From Phytopythium helicoides (lineage: Eukaryota; Oomycota; Peronosporomycetes; Pythiales; Pythiaceae), in assembly GCA_024867545.1 (NCBI GenBank), contig JANFNE010000010.1, forward strand, positions 682,001-746,000: a stretch of DNA of 64,000 nucleotides, given 5' to 3'. The first letter of the stretch is position 1. Each line of letters starts with the position of its first letter. Below, piece after piece: positions 44,909 to 54,254 of this stretch. The notes under the pieces were generated by a model. That model worked only from the letters and a program-made list of their open reading frames with translations, searched no databases and was not told the DNA's origin. Position numbers and translations under genes: made by a program.

Positions 44909-46393
44909 ATGGCGCTCGACGGCGCAACCAGTGACGAGCTCGACGCGGTGCTCGCTGTGCTTGGTGAAATGTCGGACGTCGACTTTCGGTTTCCTCTTCC
45001 ACCGTCAAATACATCGATCTCCGTGGAGGCCAATTGCTCTGCAGCCCTAAAAAAGGGTGAGACCGGTCGGTCGGTCATTCATGCGTATGTGGAGCTCCAT
45101 TTTGCTCACACGCTGATGTCCAGCGAAAAAGAAGAGAAGATCCGAGTCGTCGGATCCAAATCGAGCGCGGAAGGAGCGAGCTCGAGAGCTGCGGGAGCTC
45201 AGGGCGAGTGTCCAACAGCTCACGGACAGACTGGCGGCACTGCAATTGGTGGTGGCGGACAGAAACGGAAAACTGGTGCCAGCTACTCTCGCTCAAACAC
45301 GAGATCGACAGGGAGAACTCAAGGTCTGGGAGGAACTGGCCCGGAGCCAGCTTTCTCAGCGTCTGGCGTCCGAAGGTGAAAATGCTCGCCTCAAACGCGC
45401 GCTAGAAACCGCCCAAGGCATCGCGGAAAACCTTCAACAAGCAGCTGCCAAGTCGTCTCGGTCAATGGTACGTTCATTTGTTTTGGAGATGGCACGCATC
45501 TACCTCTGTGGATAACACTGGGATACACAGAATCTACGCGGGGTTGGTGGCAGTATGCCATCGATCGTCCATACTCTGCTACTTGACTCGGAGGCAGACA
45601 CGAAAATGTTCGAAGTGCTGATCAAGGAAGTCGATGCTTCCTATTACGAAGCGCCAGAAGCATTTCGTCTCAACGGGCTCACACACGCCAGCAACGAGCC
45701 GCGCTTCGGTGTCCAGATGCACGAAGGCGAACGAGGTCGATTCATGGACATGTTTGCAGAGGACATTTTACCGTTCGCAGTCGAAGACACCTCAAGAGTT
45801 GTTTGGGAGTTCTACAGCGGCCCAGCTAAACATCGCGGACAACTTTACTTCAAGACAGCAAAAGTGAGATTGCATTATTCATGCCTGTGTTTCCAAGCAT
45901 GTTCTAACAGGATCGCTCCTCGGTGTTGTGTGCAGACCATCAAAACCTCTCACGAAACGATCATTGAAAAGTTTGCGATCGAGCACCATGCGCTGTCGAT
46001 GGACAGAGTCTTCTGCATGTTTCAAGTACTGCGACGATATGCGGAGGGAGACCGGGTACTCGTTGTGTGGATCAGTGCTGCTCTCCCCGTCGAGACGTCG
46101 CGCAAACCAGCGTCTGTGTTTGGCTACTGCCAGAAGGGATATGTTCTCTGCGAGCCATTTGGTCGAGAACCAGGCAAGATGCACCGCTCTCATTTACACG
46201 CCTTCGACGGTGCCACCGGGTCACTCCATACCTTCCTCTGGGCTTTGACCGCAATTTTACCCGGAAAGACAAGCAAGAAATTAGCGCCATTATGGAGTGG
46301 GCACTGGATCTCAACACCATTCGTTTCCATCTGGAGCATTTCGAGAACCAGCTCTTGGCAGAGTCGCTGCAACGTCAAAGACAAGCAACTTGA
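44909..46393 (+). pseudogene. M96-like coiled-coil protein, copy C (frameshift in last exon)
   Basis: Exons 44909-45056, 45124-45467, 45531-45863 (333 nt) and from 45936. All splice in frame: MALDGATSDELDAVLAVLGE; KKKRRSESSDPNRARKERAR; ARSQLSQRLASEGENARLKR; LLLDSEADTKMFEVLIKEVD. In the last exon the frame changes near 46180: similarity up to YCQKGYVLCEPFGREPGK continues as FTRLRRCHRVTPYLPLGF to a stop at 46391-46393 in another frame. One missing base, or two extra, explains it. As written the protein would end about 80 residues later in unrelated sequence. An upstream in-frame ATG at 44828 is possible but the 44909 start aligns with copies A and B. Confidence 0.7.
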
Positions 46394-47011
46394 TGGCAGC
46401 GTCGAAGAGCGGTGCGAGTGAATTGGACTGATGTGTAAGCAGTCAACTCAGATCGCACCACATCATCATGCATTTGCACTTCTTGAAGCCGCGTCTTCGC
46501 TTTTCAAGTAGGATGATGAGCAATTGTAATCTAAAAAGGGAGCACTTCGATGTCAAAAAAAACTTGTTGTTGTGAGCGAGTTGCACCTTCAACCGTGTAG
46601 AGGTGTTCTGTGAGCAATTAGCCTCGCATTCGTGTGTACAGCACGAATTGAAGCACTGCAAACCACTTGATCCATATGAATCGAGATACGATCTTGCAAT
46701 CTTCGGTGGTTAGGAGCTCTTTGTTGTATGAGATGCGGCGAATAAAATGATGGGAAATCTAAAAGCCTTATGGGGTTTTTCAGTTTTCTTCGCTGTACCA
46801 TCAAAGCTTTTATTTTAGTTAGATAAATGTCCGGCGATCCTGCAACAGCCCCTCCACCCAAATACCTCACCGACTACCTTCGCCACACTCTTCATCCAGT
46901 TTGAGGAAGATCACTGGTGCGTGAACAGGTGTTCGTGCTAGTTTTCACTTCGGCTCTCTCCTCCCCCTCTGTCCATCAGGCAATAAAGATTTCCCTCGTA
47001 TCAAATTGATC
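46394..47011. other. Intergenic region without a supported gene
   Basis: About 620 bp, AT-richer than the genes. Short open frames only. It holds the upstream region of the DinB-like pseudogene. Confidence 0.4.
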
Positions 47012-47528
47012 ATGGCACTCGACCGTCAGCAGCTCTTGATGATGGCCCGCTACAACGTCTGGGCGACCGACCCATCGGCTGCTGCTTGCTGTAGAGGCGC
47101 TGGACGACGAGGTCTATCGTCGGGACGTCGGGATCTTCTTCAAGAGTGTCCACGGCACGCTCAATCACCTGCTCGTCACCGAGCACGAGATCTGGTTCCC
47201 GCTGTTCCATGTTGGCCAATCGCCGCGGGATATCGCGCTCAGCGCCGAGATTGAGCCCGACCGCCAGACACTCGCGACCTAACTACGTACCAACGCCGAG
47301 CGCTGGATACCGCTGCTCGAGAGCTGCGACGATGAGTCGCTCTTGGGTGACTTGGCCTTCTCGGATCGCAAAGGCAATCCTCGACAGGCTCCGTTTCTCG
47401 GGACGATAACCCACGTGTTCAACCACGGGACCCATCACCGCGGGCAGATCACTGCGGCGCTGACGATACTCGGCCACGAGTGTCCTGTTCTCGACCTCTT
47501 TTACATGATCAGTACCAACGAGAAATGA
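47012..47528 (+). pseudogene. DinB-family protein pseudogene of bacterial type
   Basis: The first frame gives MALDRQQLLMMARYNVWAT and stops matching after about 20 residues. One base later similarity resumes (RLLLAVEALDDEVYRRDVGI; FFKSVHGTLNHLLVTEHEIW), passes a TAA at 47279-47281, and goes on to HVFNHGTHHRGQITAALTIL before a final stop at 47526. The three histidines (HGTLNHLL; HGTHHRGQ) are the metal site of DinB four-helix-bundle proteins, common in bacteria and linked to thiol-dependent or detoxifying transferases. The whole is about 170 residues, normal for the family. The frameshift could be one extra C in CCC near 47070, but the nonsense codon indicates real decay. Bacterial origin is inferred from family distribution. 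Confidence 0.75.
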
Positions 47529-47886
47529 AGCGTTTGACCATTCTCGACCCAGACACGTCTTGGCCACCTTCATCCTGTCTCGCGTTCCTCTCGTGTTAAG
47601 CCCTTATTCTGTCGGCGATCCAATCATTGTAAGGTCTTTGGGTAACATGGATTAATTTTACATAACGTTGTCGGGGTCCGTGCCGCCAGTGTAAAATGGC
47701 TGTAGATTACGTGGGTGTGGTGATAGAAATCCATGAAAACTGCGTGGATTCGACCACTCACTCTTCGATTCGATCACTCGACAACCGCACTTCAGCAGGG
47801 TTAACCAAATAAAAGTGTGAGCTGGCGCAGACTGTACTTCGACAATCCCTCCTTGGTGTAATACCTAGGTTGCGACCAACATCTAG
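47529..47886. other. Spacer upstream of the Fanzor-like ORF
   Basis: About 360 bp with no gene. If the Fanzor-like ORF has a 5' exon or start codon, it should be here; none is convincing, though the frame opens right after a CTAG that could serve as a 3' splice site. Confidence 0.3.
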
Positions 47887-49527
47887 ATCGGATCGGACGC
47901 TCGATCGGGCAAGGAGGGCGATCCAGGTCCCCGGCGAGGCAGGTCCAAGATCAGACAAGCTGCCGCAGGGCTATGCAGATCCACAACGAGTAGAGCTGCC
48001 TCAGCAACTCGTCGAGGTCGGTCCAAGACAACACGTGCAGCTGGTCCGACGTCAGGCGGTGCTAGGTCTAAAAGGAGGAAGCGCAGTGCAGAACCACGCA
48101 AGAGTCAGTCAAAGAGGCGACGAGCCGAAGTCGAAGCTCGTGACGCAGCTAACGCCAAGTCCTCGCTTGTGTGCGTCAAGACGTCGCTCAAGGCGTTTTG
48201 CAAGAGCGATGAGGGCATGACTTTGCCGTGGGAGTCCGTGCTGGCAGATATGGACCAGGCCGTGCTGGAGGCTTACGTCCTCGCCTACATCCACGCCGCG
48301 CGGATGTGTCAGCTGGGCGATGCAGTGGAGCCACTCAACCAGGTCTTCTTCTACAGATGCCTATCGTGTGTTTGCAACGCCAACTCCACACTCGGGTCTC
48401 CTGCATTCCAGCAATCAGTCACGCTGTACAACACTTGGCGAGGTGAGGACGCTCGACGTGCAAGCAACCGGCAGATTACCGCTGGGTGGCAGCAGAACGC
48501 ATCCCAAATGATGGCCACTAACACCAAGAACGCGATCGTACGCAACTTCTACCGTCGCTTTCACCGTCACATCAAGCGGGTCTATGACTTGAATGGTGCT
48601 GAGGCCTACGTCATGATCAAGAGCATCCTGGACCCTGTCTACAACGGCAACGATACCGAGGTGCAGGCTTGGCGAGAGCAGATCCCGCGCAACGAGAGCG
48701 GCTACTTGTCCGACGAGGCGAACAGATTGCTTCCTCTCACCTACATGATTCTAACCGACATTGAGGAGAGGAATCGCCGGTTTCAGCATCGACAGGACAT
48801 CCCAGAGGTCCGCACGTTCAGTCTCCTGCCGACAAAGAATGGGTTCAAGTGCTCGCACTTCAAGATGTGCAAGACGGCGCTCCGCAGCCTACTTCTACGT
48901 GCTGGTGTTCGCGTGCCTCCTCTAGGTGACGATTGGAATGCTGTCGCAGACGATTGGTGGCACAGTCTCTTCAATATCGAGAAGTTTGAAACAGCCAACA
49001 AGAAGTTCGCAGGAGAGATCGTGACGGACGGAAAGGCTGTCAGTATCGTCATGCGGAAAACCCATCCGGCGACAGACCGCCCACTCAGGGAAGAAGACTA
49101 CGATGTCATGTGGGGCCTAGATCCTGGCAGACGAGATCTGTTTGTAGCAACCAACCAGGACGGCGAGACTATCAACTGCTCTTCTCGTGAGTTCTACGAG
49201 GATGCTCGCTACCACAAGAGCAACCAGAAGATAGCTTGCTGGAAGGAGCGGCGTCCCGACATTTTGGCGGCCGAGCGTCAGATGCCGTCGAAGAAGACCG
49301 CGTCGCTCGAGTTGCTGGAAACGTACACACGATACGTAATTCCACGTATGGAAAACCTGCTAGGATTTTCACGGGCGAAGGGATTCCGCAACCTGCGAAT
49401 AGCTCATAATGAAGATCTCGTGCTTCAAATTCACGTGCGTCTTGCCGAAACGAATCCATGTTTGGGTGTGCGTATCTTCCTTTACTATACTGGGTTAAGC
49501 CCAACTGCACTGAAAGCTTCGAGTTAG
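47887..49527 (+). pseudogene. Fanzor/TnpB-like RNA-guided nuclease homologue, truncated
   Basis: One frame is open for 546 codons. The first about 95 codons lack an ATG and are Arg/Lys/Ser-rich (SKRRKRSAEPRKSQSKRRRA), like the basic nuclear-targeting N-terminus of Fanzors. An all-helical part follows (NFYRRFHRHIKRVYDLNGAE), then TFSLLPTKNGFKCSHFKMC. DVMWGLDPGRRDLFVATNQD is the RuvC-I strand; the Asp codon at 49120-49122 would be catalytic. The frame ends soon after FSRAKGFRNLRIAHNEDLVL with unrelated-looking residues, before the expected RuvC-II Glu, zinc ribbon and RuvC-III Asp. Fanzors are eukaryotic relatives of TnpB, carried by transposons and cutting DNA with a guide RNA. This copy lacks both a start and half the nuclease, so it is probably dead. 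The family call rests on motif and layout and needs a profile search. Confidence 0.6.
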
Positions 49528-49727
49528 AGCTGACATGCACAACCGCAGGACCAGCACATTCGCACCATCTGAACAGTCCGTCAAGTTCTCTGTCAAACGA
49601 ACAGCAGTTTGTCTGAGGCGAATTTGATCTGAAGTTCCCGCTGAAGATTCACCATCGCGTCTCAATTCTATCAAAATCACAAGCACCATAAAAACGCTTT
49701 TTTTTTGTTTCGTGTAGACGGACGCTC

Positions 49728-51151
49728 ATGGACGGCACCACGCATCATCGCCAGCCGCTGCCTGCAGCCAGCGACGGCTCCGATGGGACCGGAAAGTCCC
49801 GGCCGTCAAAGCCAAGCGAGGCTAGACGAACAGGCGAGTTCTCGCGCGCCGAATGAGCCATCGGTCGGGCTCTAGCTCACTCGTTCGAGTCCAGGACGCA
49901 AGAAATGGCGGCCCGAGTCTTTTGACCCCAATCGCGCGCGGAAGGAGAGAGCAAGGGAGCTTCGAGAGCTTAAAGCGAGCGCCAAGGAGCTCGGTGCTAG
50001 ACTGGAGGCGCTGCACGCTGTCGGAGCTCACGAGAGCGACAAGCTGGTTCTAGCCTCTGCTCCTGCAGAAGAGCAGGCGAGAGAGCTGCAGGTCTGGGAA
50101 GAGATACGCCGAAACCAACTCTCCCAGCGTCTTGAGGCCGAGGCGGAAAACGCTCGTCTCAAACGCGCAATTGAAGAGGCGCGCAAACTTGCGGCCGGCC
50201 TCCAAAGAGCTGCGATCAAGTCATCTCGGTCGTTGGTGCGTGCAACTGATGTGCTGTGGTGTGAATAGGGCTTACATTGTCGTGATTATCAGAGTCTCCA
50301 TGGGGTAGCAGTGAACTTGACATCCAAAATCCACGGACTACTTCTCGACTCGGAGGCTGACGCAAAAATGTTTGAGATGATGATCAACGAAGTCGATGCC
50401 TCCTATGACGAAGCTCAAGAAATCTTTCATCTGAACGGACTCGTCCAGCCCGGCAATGAGCCACGTTTTGGTGTGCAAATGCACGATGGAGTGCATGGTC
50501 GATTTATGGACATGTTTTCAGAGAATATCCTGCCGTTTCCTGTCGAAAACACTGCGCGCGTGGTCTGGGAGTTCTACAGTGGACCAGCGAAGCATCTCGG
50601 ACAGGTTTATTTCAAAACGACAAAGGTAAACAAGCAATTCGCTTGCTGACTCCAAGCTATTATTGACTTGAACCTTCTTTTGTTGCGCGTAGGCGATCAA
50701 TGCATCATCGCACGAAACTGTTGCTGAGAAGTTTATCATAGAACATCATGCAATGTCAATGCGCAGAGATTTTAGCATCTGGCAAGTATTGCGGCGTCAT
50801 GTGGAAGAACACCGAGTCCTTGTTGTGTGGATTGGCGTCGCTCTTCCTGTTGAAAACTCTCACAAGCCTACAACAAGCGTCGGGTACTGTCAAAAAGGCT
50901 ATGTCCAATGTGAACCCATCGGTCAAGGAACAGAACAAACAGCTTCTTCATTGACAAGGCTTCGGCGATGTCACCGCATTACACCGTATCTTCCGAGTGG
51001 ATCAGAACGCAACCTTACGGATCGTGAAAAGCGGGAAATCAGCGCTATCATGGAATGGAACTTGAGTCTTGACTTTATTCGGTCTCATCTCCAGTATTTC
51101 GAAAACCAACTGCTTGAAGAATCGTTGCGGGGTCGAAATCAAAGGTCTTAA
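49728..51151 (+). CDS. M96-like coiled-coil protein, copy D (intact, GC-AG first intron)
   Basis: Exons 49728-49833, 49895-50235, 50293-50625 (333 nt) and 50693-51151 join into 412 residues without a break. The N-terminus differs from copies A-C (MDGTTHHRQPLPAASDGSDG). The basic region is SFDPNRARKERARELRELKA, with heptads after it (RRNQLSQRLEAEAENARLKR). The START-like part has LLLDSEADAKMFEMMINEVD, FGVQMHDGVHGRFMDMF and TSVGYCQKGYVQCEP, ending RNQRS. The first intron must begin GCGAGT after ACAG to keep the phase shared with copies C and E, so it is a GC-AG intron; no GT site restores the frame. Function unknown; a DNA-binding or lipid-binding role is only suggested by the layout. Confidence 0.75.
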
Positions 51152-52358
51152 TCTTGACGGACAACGAGGCATAAGACGAGTTCAGTTTGAATCGACGGCA
51201 AAGTGCGGTCGCGTGCTAGAGTTGCAAACATTATCGTTGGATTTCGTCACTTCTGCGAAAGAACTTCAACGACAGTAATTGTAACTGTGCTGAGGCCCTA
51301 GGCTCCATACTATCCTTCTGCAAGTGTGATCTGTATGCCAGCTTGTATTTGACTGTTGTGACATGGCGCACCCGCTTTACATATCAGATCGTAGGATCTA
51401 TTTGCTGACGGCACTGTGTGGGGTTCAGGTCACCAATCTGAAATCATCAAACTGATAGCATCGGTAAGACCACTGACACGTACCTTACTGAAGGAATTGA
51501 CGTGGATTACAGCGAGAAGAAATGAGTTTGATTTTCGAGAAGACGATTGATTGATGTGTACGCAACCTCGCTGCTTCGAGTCACGCGCGCTTAAATTTCA
51601 GAGATATACAGATTGCGCCGGGCAATGTGACCTCGAGGCAATTCCAGACGGTCCCCGATAATGATTGTTCAAAGCCGAGCAGAGTTTTCATTGCCGCTAG
51701 ATAAATCAACGAACAAGTCGAGGCGTGCGTCTACGGTGAAGCCAAGCGCTGCACCAACAGCTAAGCAAACAGCTATTGCACGCCGATATCAGCAAGACTT
51801 TTCCGGATCTGGTCGAATATCGTCTGACACTAAGGGAGGCACATTACCCACCCACTCTAGACGATGCCGCCATACATTTGGAGAATGCGGGCACAAGGGA
51901 GCGATTTTCACCAATTCTTCGGTGGACCACAGTGGCATGTAGAGTGAATCTAGAGGTCGTAGAGTAGCTCCACCCGATATTTGCAATGATGTCGCACACA
52001 CTGTTAACCATCAGAACATTCCATCGTCGGATCCAGACTCTGAACTGTGTTGAAGAAGAGCCAACGAGTCACGCGTGATGAATGCGATGGCATTTTGGTC
52101 GGCGCGATCAAAGTGTCTCGATCAGGTTAACAAACAATAACGTATGTCAAACAATGTTATGAAAGCATACATATATTAGGTTATATTGTTTTCACACCTT
52201 TATGTACTTCTTATATCGTTAACTTCATAATGGACACTTGTTGTACCGAGGCTCATCAACGGAGATGGCCATCCTATCAACCGGTCCGTCTACTGTACGG
52301 GAAGGACACCTCGATTCACTTCGACTTCTGCCTCGCCATTGACAGACCCATCTTCATC
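51152..52358. other. Intergenic region with a gene remnant and AT-rich block
   Basis: About 1.2 kb between copy D and SWEET 4. It holds a decayed piece of the helical membrane protein gene (51640-51780), described separately, and an AT-rich stretch around 52130-52220. No intact gene is seen. Confidence 0.4.
51640..51780 (-). pseudogene. Remnant of the helical membrane protein family (C-terminal part)
   Basis: On the minus strand this reads GAALGFTVDARLDLFVDLSS, then GNENSARL, a stop, and TIIIGD. The intact gene at 54.3-55.3 kb has GAAVGYAADKLFDMVIKLSC, GNEIPAPL and TAIIGD at the same place. The DNA is also clearly alike (CCCCGATAATGATTGTTCAAAG versus the 54.35-kb copy). Only about 140 bp is recognisable. 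Confidence 0.7.
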
Positions 52359-53209
52359 ATGACCCAGTCAGCCGGCGTCACGGCCTTCAAGGCTTTGACT
52401 ATTGTCATCCAAGTCGCCCAGCGTCTGAGTTCAGCGCCGGACATGTATCAAGTCTACAAGCAAAAGAGCACCGGCGTCATGGCATTGACACCACTCGTCT
52501 CGATGCTCGTGTGCAACCACATTTGGTAAATGAGTCAATCCGGACTGTACCTAGTTGGCACTCGAGCTGACGTTGAGCTGTTGTTGCTGCTGCTGCCAGG
52601 CTGATCTATGCGTATGTGATCGACAACATCTTCCCACTCTTCTCGGCTTGCGCCTTTGGAGAACTCGCCTTGGCCTCGTACGTCTTCATTTTTGCAAGAT
52701 ACAGCGATGACCGCCGATACGTGGCCAAGATTGGTGGTGGGGGACTGGTTGTGTTTGCGATTGTCTCCGTGTACGCCATTCTGGTTGCCGTGGGGGCGAT
52801 CCCGCAGTCCAACCATCAGCTCGGGATTGTGCTCGGCTATCTTGCCGACAGTGGTTCGTTCATGCTATTCCTCTTGCCATTGGAGAAGCTCAAGCTCGTG
52901 CTCGAGACGAAGTCCGCCGAAGCGATCCCGGTGTTCATAAGCAGTATCACCTTTATTACCAATGTGATGTGGCTCATGAACGGTATCATCGCCAGCGATC
53001 TGTTCGTCATCGTGCCAAACATCGTCGGCATCGTACTCATGGGGTCGCAACTCACCGTCTACTATATCTACCCGCCTGGCCGACTACAGAAGCAAGAAAG
53101 CGCGGCAACCATCGATGTCGTCATCGACGAGGACGACACGCCAAGCAGCTCACCAAAGAGCCCCTCGTTCGAGTCTCTTGCCTCCCCTCAGCACTCGCAT
53201 AAGTCCTAA
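52359..53209 (+). CDS. SWEET sugar transporter 4
   Basis: Exons 52359-52525 (167 nt) and 52600-53209 (610 nt); 258 residues. It is nearly the same as SWEET 2 through most of its length (QVYKQKSTGVMALTPLVSML; AILVAVGAIPQSNHQLGIVL; LVLETKSAEAIPVF). Differences cluster in repeat 2: NGIIASDLFVIVPNIVG has Ala-Ser where the others have Asp-Asn, and IYPPGR replaces IYRPGR. The frame is open before the ATG, but 52359 aligns with the starts of SWEET 2 and 3. Orientation is opposite to SWEET 2. Confidence 0.95.
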
Positions 53210-54254
53210 ACAAACATAGACTCGCTTTCCTCTCTTATCGCGTTTTCCTCAAACTTTGAGCGAGGCTCATTCTCTTGTCGCCGATTAGTCTTAGCGTAGT
53301 TGTTCAAGCGATATCGGCCTTTGAGATCGGCAAATTGAGTCGCTCTCCGCACTACCCGCAGAACTTGTACCTTTTCGGCGTCGTTGTTTGGCAAAGACTG
53401 CACATTTGTCCACAAGTACTGCAACCTCGATCCCCAGCGCGCTCCTTGCAGTCTGCGAATTTCTCTTCAAGATCGTTGTGTAGGTCATTGAATTTCGCTA
53501 GAGCCTGACGCACGTGGCTGATACGTAAAAACCGCTTGTACCACGGAACTTTGAAAGCAACCATCTCGAGATACTCGAGGACTTGAACTGCTCACCAAGC
53601 ATTTGTAGAAGTGTATGCTCGCTAACCCCGGGGACTCCACATTTCAAATCGCCGAATGAGGGGAAGAAAGTTTGGCGTCGAATGGCGCGGCCTTGCCGAG
53701 AGAACAAGTTATGTCCTCGAGCTTGTATGACCTTGGTCCCTATTTCCAAACAAAATGTGTTGGACAGCAGATAAAAAAGACGGATTGACATCATCCTCCC
53801 TCAAGCGGGCATGTGAGCAGCCGGAACTCCGCACTTGCATTTCACAGAAGAGCGGTCGCAAGTGGTGGGACGAGGATGCAACCTTGCGAACCCGTGAGTT
53901 GAATTCCACGACGCTATCAATGAGCGTGAGACGACTCCAACGTGACTGTGAAATCCAGCCGAACAATCCCAATGATTCAGGGCTCATTTGGATTGTTCGG
54001 CTGGATTTCACAGTCACGTTGGAGTCAAGGATAACACTCAACGGTGTCATGCAGAGGGCGCGGTGCAGCTCCAACGCGACCGAGAATCCGGCAGCATCGT
54101 GTAGTGTCCGTTGAGTTGCCTAGACAGCCCTTATGGCCCTAGGTTTTTGACTGGACTCCAAAGACTCCATGTTAATGAGAAACAGAGGCTACAACACTTG
54201 CGGTCCATTTACTTATGTCGGAACATACGACATTGGAAAAAAGGGGATAGCATA
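53210..54254. other. Intergenic region with hairpin and possible decayed coding sequence
   Basis: About 1 kb. On the minus strand, around 53350-53600, one frame reads EMVAFKVPWYKRFLRISHVR and QALAKFNDLHNDLEEKFADC, helical sequence that vaguely resembles the N-terminal part of oomycete tyrosine-kinase-like proteins; neighbouring frames are broken. This is weak. The clear feature is the inverted repeat at 53934-54025. Confidence 0.3.
53934..54025. repeat. Near-perfect 92-bp inverted repeat (42-bp arms, 8-nt loop)
   Basis: The left arm, 53934-53975, begins ACTCCAACGTGACTGTGAAA; the right arm, 53984-54025, is its reverse complement with one mismatch by my reading. The loop is TTCAGGGC. The RNA of either strand would fold into a long stable hairpin. 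It could be a small-RNA precursor, a recent foldback insertion or an assembly artefact. Confidence 0.9.

Noticed and set aside
53498..53794. Possible secreted RXLR-type effector on the minus strand
   Set aside because: The start is hydrophobic but there is no clean signal peptide cleavage site, no RXLR-EER pair, and adjoining frames are broken. No convincing RXLR or CRN gene was found in the window.
53755..54114. 119-codon plus-strand frame spanning the hairpin
   Set aside because: Half of it is one arm of the inverted repeat read through to the other; no motif or promoter.
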